Shown here: positions 1 through 11,800 of the stretch, in pieces
Layout of the letters: each line of letters begins with the position of its first letter
Numbering within the stretch: position 1 is the first letter of the stretch
Assembly: GCF_964275005.1 (NCBI RefSeq)
Contig: NC_092697.1
Span: 12,817,327 to 12,881,326 of the forward strand
DNA: 64,000 nucleotides
Direction of reading: 5' to 3'
Source: Diadema setosum
Lineage: Eukaryota > Echinodermata > Echinoidea > Diadematoida > Diadematidae
Translations under genes and position numbers: made by a program
Notes under the pieces: generated by a model
The model's input: only the letters and a program-made list of their open reading frames with translations
Databases searched by the model: none
What the model was told of the DNA's origin: nothing

Positions 1-289
1 ACAAACAAATGCAAAAACAAAAAGAGAGACATATGTATCTTTAATAACAGAGCTGAATATTGAGTATCTCGCTCCTGAAGTGTTTCAAAGAGATACAAGA
101 GACAGTGGCCGAGAGTAGCCGCCACCTTTTTTGGGAGTAGGCCTACTTTGTGTTCTTCTTGATGCAGAACATCGTCGCTGAATTTGCCTGAGATGTACTT
201 TCTTACAGGGATTGCCATTGAAGTTTTGTTTTGTTTTGCTTTGTTTTGTTTTTCAAGTGTGGCTGTAACACTGCTTGTTTTGCATATGA
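1..289. other. no gene seen; TTTTG-rich tract
   Basis: A short (TTTTG)n-like run lies near 224-252. Nothing else is recognised. Confidence 0.5.
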
Positions 290-800
290 TGGTCATTGCA
301 GCTAAAGAGTGCATATCTTCTCTGGATCATTCCAAACTTCATGATGTTTCACCTGGGTGAATGGATCCCAGATTATGCATGCATATTCCAGGACAGTCCT
401 GAGCGGCATGGAGTAGCAAAACACCTGAACTTTATGATACTCGTATCTTCGTCTGGAGAGAGTCTTTGGTTGAAGTATAACCTTTTTCAAGCTGCTGTGG
501 CGATTTGATTCCAGCTGAGCCTCCTATTGGAACTCCAAAATATTTTGCACAATCCGCTTTCTCCATGGTTTGCCATGAATGCTTATCTATTCCCTGGGTA
601 GGTCTCGGATGGCAATAGCTAGTTGCAATACACAGGATTGCTTCATGTGGAATGCATGTTGGGCCTCACAGTATGTCGAAGTTTTCAAGATGGTCCATGA
701 TGTCGCAGCTGTGGACTGTATACTCCAGGACCATGAGTCATTCATCGCAGTCATACTGTAACAACCCACCAGCTTTACACTGGCCAATACAGGCACACCA
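290..800 (-). mobile_element. LINE reverse-transcriptase C-terminal relic
   Basis: On the minus strand the reading LRTVLEYACIIWDPFTQ at about 350-400 resembles the VRPxLEYAxxVWDP block after the RT domain in CR1/Jockey-group LINEs. Flanking frames show broken, related text. No catalytic motif survives. Identification rests on this one block. Confidence 0.4.
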
Positions 801-1014
801 GCTGGAAACTAAGCAAATATTGCCCATGAGCTTGACACTTAAACAAACCAGTCCCATAATGAGTCCGACAAATGGGGGAAAAGATCTATGAGACTTACAC
901 TGAATAGATTAAACACTCTGTATATCAGTCTCGTGGGCCTTGTTTTCCTCGAGTGTCGAGATAATGGCCATATTTGCTAGTCTACATAACTAACCCAAAC
1001 ATAACAGTTGTATT

Positions 1015-2112
1015 TGAGGTCACTGCCATCACTCAAGAAACTTAAGCATTATTTCTGAAGTAATTGACCTCTCACATTTCAGAGACCTGTTACTATAAAC
1101 CAATGCTCTGTGGAATATGCATACATACTTTGATCAAAACATCAATGCGTGATTTGTACATGATTAAGCATTTACGATTACACCAATGAAGCCAAACATC
1201 AATACAGGTAAGCCTACACATGTGACCTCAGTGACCTCTCATTGTCCTGAGAGGTCAAAGTTGGATATAATGCACAGGCTAATGACCAATGTTCCATGGA
1301 ATGACAAGATTCTTCTATTATAGCGTAAATGATTGTACATCGGGTATTACAAAGTTGACCATTGACTATACATAGAATATCAATATTCTGATATTTTAAG
1401 GTCATTGACCTGTCACCTTCCTCAGAGGTCAAAGGTAGAGACACGTGAGTAATTTCTCTTGCTCTGTGGAATAGGAAAACAATTCAATTGTAATACAAAT
1501 GAATATAACATCTAAATCATGTTTGTCATCAACCAATTGCACCAAATATCAATGTTCTGACATTTTGAGGTCATTGGCCTCATCATAGGTCATCTGAGGT
1601 CATCAGAGGTCAAAGGTAGAAATCTGACTCGAAAGGCTCAGTGGAACATTGAGGCAATTCCTCTTACAAAAACTAGTTTTTAGTACATAATTATCGTGTT
1701 TCAGTTATGAGTGACGCATTAAAATATCAATTTTCTGACATTTTGAGGTCATTGACCTCTGAAGGTCATCAGAGGTCAAAGATAGAAACCTGTTAGGGCT
1801 CTGTGGAATATAAAGACAATTTCACAGTGACAAAACTTGAGTTTTAGTACATCATTACTGTGTTTTATCATTAACCAATGATGCAAAATATCAATTTTCT
1901 GACATTTTGAGGTCATTGACCTCTGGAGGTCATCAGAGGTCAAAGGTAGAAACCTGTCAGGGCTCTGTGGAACATAAAGACAATTTCACTGTGACAAATA
2001 CTAAGTTTTAGTACATCATTACTGTGTTTATCATTAACCAATGACTCAAAATATCAATTTTCTTAGATTTTGAGGTCATTGACCTCTAGAGGTCATCAGA
2101 GGTCAATTCAGA
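1015..2112. repeat. ~165-180-bp tandem satellite with AGGTCA half sites
   Basis: The anchor gaggtcaa recurs at 1251, 1425, 1606, 1772, 1936 and 2099, giving spacings of 174, 181, 166, 164 and 163, with a degenerate unit ahead near 1070. Each later unit contains an inverted pair (aggtcattgacct) and a direct pair (aggtcatcagaggtca). Divergence rises to the left, so the right-hand units are the youngest. Confidence 0.85.
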
Positions 2113-4656
2113 CTTACCTCCCGATCTTAAAATTAATCTTATAGCATGTACTAACAATGGTCAAAGTTTCATGCTTTAGTCAAATTTTGCACAATTCTTC
2201 GGCTTATCTGCTCTACTAATACTGTACATTGGTAAAATCCCTGATGCAGAGCCCTGCCATGGATTAAGCACTTTGTAAACTCACAAACTAAAATAAAAGC
2301 TAAGGCGAGAAGACGCTGGGCTCCCCAGCGTATAAAAAGCCAACCAAGTATACGAAAGAAACTTTAAACAGCGTATGCACTGTACATATACTATACAAAA
2401 AGTTAGCTCCTCTTTTCGCCTCTTCCAGGCCTAGAGAAAAGGAGATGGGGAGAGACTCTCCCCATTAAGACTTTGAAACAAAAGAGCTACCAGCACATCT
2501 TTCCGGCCTCCTCAAAAGTAAAGAAACTTGACAATGGCCCTCCGCCGTAGTGCGGTCTTAAAAAGCCGTGGTCAGCAGGCATAGTCTACTCGCGCAGACC
2601 CCATTCACCTATCGTGATATAACATACAAATGCACACCCTGTCAATGCCTTGTGTACAAAACTTACTTTAACAATATGAGCGGGCCTGAGCAGGAAAACT
2701 AGCGTCCTACTCGACATCAAATCAACTACTTCTTCCATATGCTAGTGACTAGCACGGGGCACCGATAACACATACTACGCATGCACATCCACACACACAC
2801 ACTACCCTCTCCATAACATGATATTGTATAGTACGCTAAGAAAAGCCACGAGTTCCTTCACATGCAACATATTTTGTGGATTAAACGAAAAGCTATACAT
2901 TATATACAGCAGTATGGGGCACGTTCCCACATACATATACGCCTACTTAGATTTTAACCCTCTATATACATTAAATACTGAGAAGGGCATATCTAATAAA
3001 ATATCCACCGGCATACTAATAAATTAATTTGTCGATAATATGACAGCATTTCCACAGTCGCTAACGCCTAACTTAGCAATTCGTAATTACTTCCATAGTA
3101 TCTTGCAACTGAGCCAGTTACCAAATGCACATCGCTTTAAGACAACTACAAATCACTCCTCAACTCCTTGAATATATCAAGCCTGTATAGAAAGCTGAGA
3201 ATAATGTATATATCTCATTGGTTGTTTTCAACGACTGGAATAAACTACTATTGCAGGGCAGCGACCAAAAGTTAACTGATGAGTAAAATCATAACTTCAT
3301 ATGTTATAAATTAATATAACGGATTCTCAACCATATCTATGATTTGGAAACCCTGTGATTATGAAATCAAAACACACATCATTAATAACATAGCAATATG
3401 TGAAACATAACAGAGACAGCAAGGGAGTATATGAAGTAGAATAATTCTTACCTGTATAGAGAGCAGGGGGAGAACACATCTGGCTTGATCAACACAGTTC
3501 TGCAAAGTGAAGAACTTGTGCTGACCCACGCCAGATGATGTTCATTCAGCTCTCAGGTAAGAAAGGGATTTGTTTACCAAATAAACGCCGGGTGCTAAGG
3601 TGGTCGCCTGGTGGCCTTTTCATCAGGAAACAAAAGAGTTTACCATGGAGGGAACTTGAACTCAGACTAGAGCAACTGTATGTTCTCCAACATACCCGTG
3701 TTACATCAGTATACAAGATATTTCATCAACATTGTTTTTCAAACTTAGTTACTTTGTTATCAATGACAAATGGCAAAATTTGTGTGGATTTAACAAGTAT
3801 TTGACAGCTTTTTATACAATGGCTACCTGAGAATATGATACATAATATTAAAAGTCTCATTTCTGTAATGATGTCTATTAAACAGATCTGATGAATAAAT
3901 GGTTGGAATTTGAGGGACGCACTCATGTCAGAAAGATACTGCACACAAAGGTCAACCTCATTAATTTTCTGCAAATCAAATTTTATATCAATACTGAATA
4001 ATTAACCTGTTTCTTCTGCAATCCTCCAGGAACCTTCAATGCCCCCAGACAAGATCATTTTTTGCCTGTTGAGAAAAAGAACAGACAGGTCTGTAATCTG
4101 CCTGTGTGAAAGCAATCGAGCAGTACATGTACTCACTGTCCATGGTCAACTGTATGTGCCAAAAAACAATGAAAAATATCGATTGGATGTGAGATACGAA
4201 GACAGCCTGAGCTGCACTCCCAAAGTATTTTGTTATTTTGTTATACATTATAAGGGCAACTCAACTGGGGTCAGCAAGAGTCAAAATCTTGAGAGATCAG
4301 CCTCAATTGCTACATAAATCTTCAATGAGTTTTGGAGCAAAGCAAGAACATTACTACATTGATAAAAAATTGCCAGTTCTTAAATCATTTCTCAACATCA
4401 CGTGTTAATGTATACAGAAATGTTACAGAAGTTTGATAATAGCAGCACACAAAATGTGTTCTACTACTTACTAGTACACTTGTTTCCTTTGCTTCCCTCT
4501 ATTTTGTACTACTATTCATTTTCTCTTGTATCTGCCAAGTACTGTTCAGATGAGCCCTATACAAGCTGTGGGCTTGATTGTCACATCTATAATCGACACT
4601 TTGCAATTGCATTGTTAGGAGTGGTATTAGAAAACTTAGGAGTGGTATTAGAAAAC
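2113..4656. other. receptor 3' flank and probable 3' UTR; no second gene recognised
   Basis: The 3' end of the receptor mRNA must lie here on the minus strand, but no AATAAA placed convincingly behind the stop was found; TATAAA-type hexamers near 3809 and 3974 are the nearest options. A 21-base tandem pair (ttaggagtggtattagaaaa) at about 4616-4658 touches the stop codon. An open frame at 3535-3804 on plus has no recognisable content. Confidence 0.4.
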
Positions 4657-5808
4657 TTATGAATGTGGATGGTATGGAGATTGCATTCCCCTAGGTTGTT
4701 CGGCGGGGTTCCTGGGAAGTCTGGGTACGATCTGTGCCTGAGTGACATACCCGCTATGAGGGAATGCCGGCATTTCATGTCCCGCGCCTAAAGTTTCATC
4801 ACAATTCTCAGTCAGCTGTGGAGGAGTACTGTTGCCTCCAACAGCTGCTACCGGGGCTCTGCTGACATATTCCTCTGGACTTTGAAGTAAACTTTGATGT
4901 TGATCCCTCTCATTTACAAGGGGTGTAATTTCATCATGAGATGATGCATTCTGGTCCTCGTCCTCCAGGAGACATGATTCCAACTCATCGCTGGATCCGT
5001 GGCATCCTGACTTCAGGCCTGCACTGGTCCTGGCATGGTCTATTACTGCATGCACTGGTGAGGTGTCGGGGCTGATCTTGCTGCCACCCAAAGGTTTTCC
5101 TCCACCGGCACTGGTCCCTGAGGTGATTGCTGTGTTGTCCACGTACCCAGAGTCCAAAGGCAGGGCAGATGACATCACAGGAGCTGGACTGTAAGCTGCC
5201 ACTTCGTTCTCCTTGGGCTGAAAAGGCACATAAGAGCTGGTAGCTGCACATGGTAAACTAAACTCATCATTAGCATCAGGAGCATTCTCAGATAGGATGA
5301 CACCTTGGGCATCTTGTGTTGGTGATCCATTCAAAGGCAACCAAGGAGTCATGGTCGGTTCAGTTTTGTCCACCTCTGGATTCATGCCACTAGTACCTTG
5401 ACCAGGTGTACTTTGTCCTGGAGATATGTCATGCTGGGCATCATAGCCATCAATGGTCAGTCCTCCAGAGGAAGTGGTCAACATGCCTAAGGGGTTTCCC
5501 TTCCCTAAAGAGTCCTGCATGACATTCGCTGGTAAGTATGGAGAGGTGGAGCCATTTCCTCTGGAGTTCCTTGCAATCTGGGCATAGCTAATGCCATCTG
5601 TCGACATCCGAGTATACCCATCTGCTTGATGACTGGCCTCCTTATCTTGAGCCAGAAGGGGCACCTTTGCAGTTCCTGAAGGTACCATGGTGACATATTC
5701 TTGAGGCAGCTTGCTCTCCACTGCTACCTCCTCATCTGCTGTGGCTGCAACAGCCAGCTGGTCAAACACTTCTGGTTCAGGTCTCGGTCTCAGGTTCACA
5801 CGGTCCGT
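4657..5808 (-). CDS. cytokine receptor exon 10: cytoplasmic tail with STAT/PI3K-type tyrosine motifs
   Basis: The acceptor (ttgctgtattttgcag) opens a 383-codon exon ending at TAA 4657-4659. The tail is low in structure, rich in Pro, Ser, Gly and Asp, and carries 11 tyrosines at 463, 490, 500, 516, 547, 618, 631, 647, 739, 779 and 804. Two are YxxQ (YDAQ 547, YVTQ 779), the STAT3-type docking motif of gp130 and related receptors. Two are YxxM (YVTM 463, YTRM 490), the PI3-kinase p85 type. The first 35 residues combine hydrophobic and acidic runs (EVFDQLAVAATADEEVAVES) and could hold a box2-like element, but that is weak. A long single 3' exon encoding most of the tail is usual in this family. 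Confidence 0.88.
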   Translation of the reverse strand, partial: TDRVNLRPRPEPEVFDQLAVAATADEEVAVESKLPQEYVTMVPSGTAKVPLLAQDKEASHQADGYTRMSTDGISYAQIARNSRGNGSTSPYLPANVMQDSLGKGNPLGMLTTSSGGLTIDGYDAQHDISPGQSTPGQGTSGMNPEVDKTEPTMTPWLPLNGSPTQDAQGVILSENAPDANDEFSLPCAATSSYVPFQPKENEVAAYSPAPVMSSALPLDSGYVDNTAITSGTSAGGGKPLGGSKISPDTSPVHAVIDHARTSAGLKSGCHGSSDELESCLLEDEDQNASSHDEITPLVNERDQHQSLLQSPEEYVSRAPVAAVGGNSTPPQLTENCDETLGAGHEMPAFPHSGYVTQAQIVPRLPRNPAEQPRGMQSPYHPHS

Positions 5809-8800
5809 CTGCAAAATACAGCAACAAATTGACTAAACCCTGATGTGCTAGCTTTTGCGTACAACTTACCATCATTCTTGATTATACAAAGATATTCATG
5901 TGCATTTTTCATTGGTATCTGCATCTCAGAACTACTGCATTGGAGTATGCCAAGAAGGATTTCTCTCTCTCTGTTCTTTAAAAGTTGTCACCACAAAACC
6001 CTGGAAGAACAGTTTCAAATCTATTTACTGATGCTGGCTCTTTTCTCTCTTTTTCAAATTCTCTAGATATTGAAGTTCCAAATGCCCTTTACTGTCAAAC
6101 CTATTAATAATGGTCACCCAACCAAGATGAACATTTTCAGTGGCCGTACATGGCAGGTGGTTGATAAAGACAGGGGACCACTAAGGCGGGTTTGACTGTT
6201 TTTTCCTCTCGCTTCATTTCTACATGGTTATCACAGAAAAGCAGCAAGAAGACAACCAATGAAGTTAGGACAAAACAAGCCTGAAGTTAAGATGCACTCA
6301 CACATTAAGTCTTGTAAGTCGCCCTGCGTGGTTGACATGCTCTTATTTTGTGCTCTGACATTTTGTGTTATTTTCACTGTATTTCTGTGAAATATTGGAT
6401 TTTCGATTGTATCATCCTATTTTGTAACGTACATGGATACAGGTGGCCAAATCTGGAACTGTATTTTGCTGTATTTGGTGAGATATTTTATGCATTATTT
6501 TCTTACAAGTTCTGATTTGAGCTACACTGAATTTGTAAACCATTTTGTGTACACAGTGACTATGCACTTCACTTTCATCTGCGCCTTATTCATGTTCGCT
6601 CAACTCTAACAGAGTGCCCGCCATACTCTAAGTCATTGTTACTCTGGTAGTATAATGGATCTATTGAGACTTTGGCTCATCATTCACATTGTATCTGTTT
6701 GTCAAGTCTCAACCACAAACTATCATGTACGTGTACAAGGGTATTCAGGGAATAGAGAGCCCTTTCTTCATAGTAAATACTTTAAATACCGGCTGCCATA
6801 CACTACAGGAATTCCTCTGCAACATTTCAGCTCAATTTACTGAAAGCCGGAGATGTCGCCCCTAACCCAGGACCAACAGCTGAGTATTCTCACTTGAGCT
6901 GTCGCACTCCGATACATTCTACATCCTACAATAGACTTGGTACTGGGGAACGCATTGTATACAACAGGGAGATTCTACTGCTGTGCAACCCTGCATGGAG
7001 ACATTTGAGTCTGGAGACAGTGACTAATGATTTGCCCAATTTTCTTCATAGAACAGGCAAGAACAGGGGCATGCTCAATGAGAATGTATGGAGAAGAATC
7101 AAAGAGCTAGGTGTTCAGACACATCTTCGAGGGAAGAGATGGGGACGTCGGAAGAATGTTAAGACACGGACACGAGTGAGCACAATGCTAAGTGCCCCTT
7201 CATTGTCACATATACCAGTGATCACCTCATCATGTAGGAAACTGAAGTACAAGAAACTGAGAGGGATGAACGTCGACAATCTTAAAGTCGTGCCAAATTT
7301 AAGTAATTCTTTTGTAGAGTCTAATTGTAATGTCTGTTTATGGAATGCACATTCTGTAAGAAACAAAACAATATGCATTGCTGAATATGTTCACGAACAT
7401 GACTTCGATATCATGTTTATCACAGAAACGTGGCTTAACCCCCAGGATGATGTGATAATTGGGGAGTTGACTCCTAGAGGGTATTCTTTTATAAATTCAC
7501 CACGAAATACAAGTACACGTGGGGGTGGAATTGGTGTATTGTACAAGTCTACTCTTAAGTTGATGATGAAAAATTCTGTTCTCTCTTTTTCCACTTTTGA
7601 GTGGGCACACATTACTGATTTGTCATGTTCGGTCAATTTTTTCATTATGTATAGACCACCACCCTCTTCAGTAAATAGACTCACATCTTCTAAGTTTCTG
7701 AACGAATTTGATGAATTTGTAAGTGAGATATCCTTGTATCCGGGGAAATTGGTGTTATTAGGAGACTTCAATATCCATTGGGAAGACATGTCTAAAAGCG
7801 ATGTGCTCCATATGAATAATAGTACAGCATCTGCTGGGCTTATCCAACACGTCCAAGGTCCAACTCATAATCTGGGTCACACCTTAGATTTAGTTTCTAC
7901 CCGAGATGATTTAGTAATATCAGATTGTAATACATTTGAAACGTGTATCTCTGATCATCATATGATCCGTTTCTCACTGGCTAAACAGAAATCAGAGTTA
8001 ATTTCTATTACTTCTTCATTACGCAATTATCGCAAAATTGATAAAGTTCAATTTGCTAATGCTTTGCAGGAATTAGTGTCGTCTCAACCCGCAGGATTAG
8101 ATAGCGAGTCCTTGTTTGATTGGTATGTTTCTGGAGTTACTAAGGTACTCGATACCTATGCTCCATCTGAGACAAAATCTCGCCCTTTGAAATCACGTAT
8201 GCCTTGGTTTAATGAGTCCACACTTGTAGCTCGCCAACTTCGTCGTAAAGTAGAACGAAAATGGCGCAAAACAAGACTTGATTCAGATCGTAAACTGTTC
8301 ATTGCAGCAAATAAAGATGTATGTCGGGTTATTAATGTCTCTAAAGAGAAATTTTTGAAAGACAAGTTGAGTTCATGCACTGTCAAGGAGGTATATCGCA
8401 TTATCCACTCACTTTTGAATAAGAAAGCAAGTTATCTCCCCTTGTATGATTCTGCATCCATATTAGCGAATCAATTTTCTTTGTTTTTTGTCGGAAAGAT
8501 AAAAAAATTAGAGATGAAGTAGATGCGTGCAACAGAATCACTGTAAGCCAGTTTTGTGATACTGTAAACGTAAATATTCCTCTTTTTGAGAATTTTCAGT
8601 TGCTTACACAATCAGATTTATCCAGAATCATTATGTCATCTGCTACTAAATCTTTTCAACTTGATCCCATTCCAACATGGCTCCTGAAAGAGAACCTCAA
8701 TCATGTATTACCATTGCTTACAAACATAGTCAATTAATCTCTTTCCACAGGTGTTTTTCCCAAAGGAGCACACTCGGCAATAGTAAAACCACTTTTGAAG

Positions 8801-11800
8801 AAACCCAGCCTGGACCAAAACGAACTTAAGAATTATAGACCAGTGTCAAATTTAACATTTCTAGGTAAACTTATTGAGAGAGCAGTTTGTAAACAGTTAG
8901 TTCATCATATTAAATCTAACAATCTTTTTGATTCTTTTCAATCTGCTTACAGGTCTCGGCACAGTACTGAGTCAGCTTTAGTAAAAGTGAAAAATGATAT
9001 TATGTTTGCCATTGATTCAAACAAGGTTGTTTTTGCTGTTCTTAGATCTGTCAGCCGCATTTGACACGATTGATCATCAAATTTTTCTTTCCCGTTTATA
9101 TAAACGAACAGGTGTTAGGTCAACAGTTTTGTCCTGGTTTCAGTCATACCTTTTGGGATGGTCTTCTCAAGTTGACATTGCCGGTAATTTGTCAAACCCC
9201 ACTGTGTTAGAGTTTGGACTTCCCCAGGGATCAATAGTAGGACCCATAGGATACTCAATTTATACTCTTCCAGTTGGCGAGATAGCCCAACATTATGATG
9301 TTAATTACCATCTTTATGCTGATGATATACAGTTATATATTTCTTATGACCCGAAGACTCCAGGAGCTTCTTTTAATGCCATCACTAAACTTCAAATGTG
9401 TATTTTAGATATTAAGAAATGGATGGTAGCAAATAAGTTGAAACTGAATGATTCGAAGACTGAGTTTTTTGTAGCAGCTTCAGCCCACAATCTGCGCGGT
9501 CTTTCAAACATTCAGCTCAATGTTGGTTGCACACTAATTAGCCCCTCAGAAACAATAAGAAATCTTGGTGTTATTTTTGATCGTCGAATGTCGATGTCTC
9601 AACATATTTCTCAAATTTGTAGTACTGTTACGTTTTATTTAAGAAATATTGCTAGGATTAGGAGATTTATTGATCAATCTGCATGTCATAACGCAGTGCG
9701 TTCTTTAGTTCTATCCCGTATAGATTATTGTAACGGGCTTCTCTCTTCCATTCCTTCAACTCAACTGGATCGTGTGCAGCGACTTCAAAATTGGGCAGCC
9801 CGATTAGTGTTTCAGGTTTCTAGGGACTACCCATCTCAGCCACTTCTGAAGTCGTTGCACTGGCTTCCTTTGAAGCAACGGATAATTTTCAAATTAGTTT
9901 TGTTTGTTTATAAAATCCTTAACGATCAAGCTCCGAAATATTTAGACGCCTGTTTGACTTTATATACACCTACTAGAAATTTGAGGTCATCTAGTGATCC
10001 GCTTCGTCTCACAAACTCTGTTACTCGCACCTTAGCCGGTGATAGGACATTTACTGTGTCTGCTTCAAAGCACTGGAACAATTTACCACTTACCGTTAGA
10101 CAGTCTCCATCAGTCAGTGTGTTCAAAAAAGTCTTGAAAACACATCTTTTCAGTAGCAACTAGTTCGTAGCTGTATATATAACATTTATCCAATTACACA
10201 TACTGTCGTACATGTTTTGAATTGATTGTAAGCGCTTTGGGCCTTGTGGGAAAAGCGCACTATAAATAATAGTAATAATAATAATAATAATAATAAGGAG
10301 ATGAAGTCATTTCAATACAATACATGCTTTGAACAGTTACAGATTTTAAAAGATACAGACACTTGGAACTTTGGTTAATACATACTTAAGGTATTACACA
10401 CAAAAGTTTGCAAACAAATGTGACCCGGCATCACAAAACAAACAAAAAGTCGCCAAACACGGATTTTCAGTTAAGGATAGATTCTGAAAGAGCAGACTCT
10501 AAGCTTTAAAATGATGTAAAGCTCAACTGAAATGGACTCTTCTAACCTATCTAAATACTGGAAAGAAAGCACGCACTCTGGAAAAGTGTGAACCGAGAAA
10601 AGAGGCTCTGAAGTATAGGGTCTATCTGTCCATTCAAGCGCTTAATCTTTACCAAACCATGCTATATAGCTGTGCGATGAATGGGACAACAAAACAGGAT
10701 GTAAACCACTGGGGCAGCAACAATGAAGGGATTATTAGATTAAATTGAAATTGAGCATGCTCTATTAACACATTCTGACCATGATTAATACCAACTTTCA
10801 AAGCAGTAGCCCTATTCCTTCAAAAGTTATCAGACTTGAAAAAGAAGAGTGTGCAAAGGGTTATCAAGAACTGAAAAAGGGGCCTCTACGACATACCTGA
10901 TCTCACCACTCTACAAAAAAGAGTTGTAGAAAAACTGCTGAAAGTGCACTTTCCCATTCATTTTATGATCCCAAAATAATGAATAATGTTGAAGAAGGAT
11001 AGTTCTTTCAAAAAATATCACTGTAGGTGATTAATACCCCCGCCCCGTGACGACAGTCTTACCCAAGGAATGATCTTTACTTGATCTTCTGCCATTTAAA
11101 TGCCGTTACCATGGCAACGCAGCTTCCGACACGTCCGCAAAATATGTCTTGCACATCTTCCCACCAAGACTATTGTGTGTGCCACATTTCATAAGCTTTT
11201 GTCAAAAACTGAGGAAGTAGTTCAATCCACAAGATCTTTCCTTGATCTTCCGCCATTAATATGCCGTTACCATGGTAACGCAGCTTCCGACACATCCAAA
11301 AAATATGTCTTGCACATCTTCCCACCAAGACCAATGTGTGTGCCACATTTTATGAGCTTCAGTCGAATACAGAAAAAGTAGTTCAATCCGCAAGATCTTT
11401 CCTTGATCTTCTGCCATTTATATGCTGTTACCATGGCAACGCAGCTTCCGACACGTCCGAAAAATATGTCTTCCACATCTTCCCACCAAGATCAAGGTGT
11501 GTGCCACATTTCATAAGCTTTGGTCAAAAAACTGAGGAAGTAGTTAACCCTAACTAGGCCGGGGGGGGCCTCCGAAGCCCCCCCCTCGACGTTCCGCACG
11601 ATGTATCGCTAACGCGAAAAGCTATCGCCGCGACGTTTCATGACTTTTTTCTTTCAAGTCTCCCGCATCTTTTGACACCAAATTTGCGATGCCCGGGCGC
11701 GCGGTTCTGAAGTAGCGCATAAATATGTACGTGCATGTCAGACCAAAAATTGCTCAAAAACGTGAATTCGTGTACAATTTCAATGCAAACTGTGCTTACA

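Larger units (their letters stand above)
6600..10296 (+). mobile_element. CR1/L2-group non-LTR retrotransposon, inactivated
   Basis: A nearly complete LINE in antisense to the receptor. An open frame from about 6786 to 8522 starts with a 2A-like GDVAPNPGP, then an AP-endonuclease with ITETW, GGGIGVLY, YRPPP, GDFNIH and SDHHMIRF. The RT frame then breaks three times: a shift in the A-run near 8507, an in-frame TAA near 8737 and a shift near 9045. After that come AAFDTIDH, LPQGS and the catalytic YADDIQLY (about 9313-9336), and the LHWLPL block typical of this group. The 3' end reads gcgctttgggccttgtggga and closes in a (TAA)n tail at about 10268-10295. Not autonomous now. Confidence 0.9.

Noticed and set aside
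7391..7789. 132-codon open frame on minus
   Set aside because: Antisense shadow of the LINE endonuclease.
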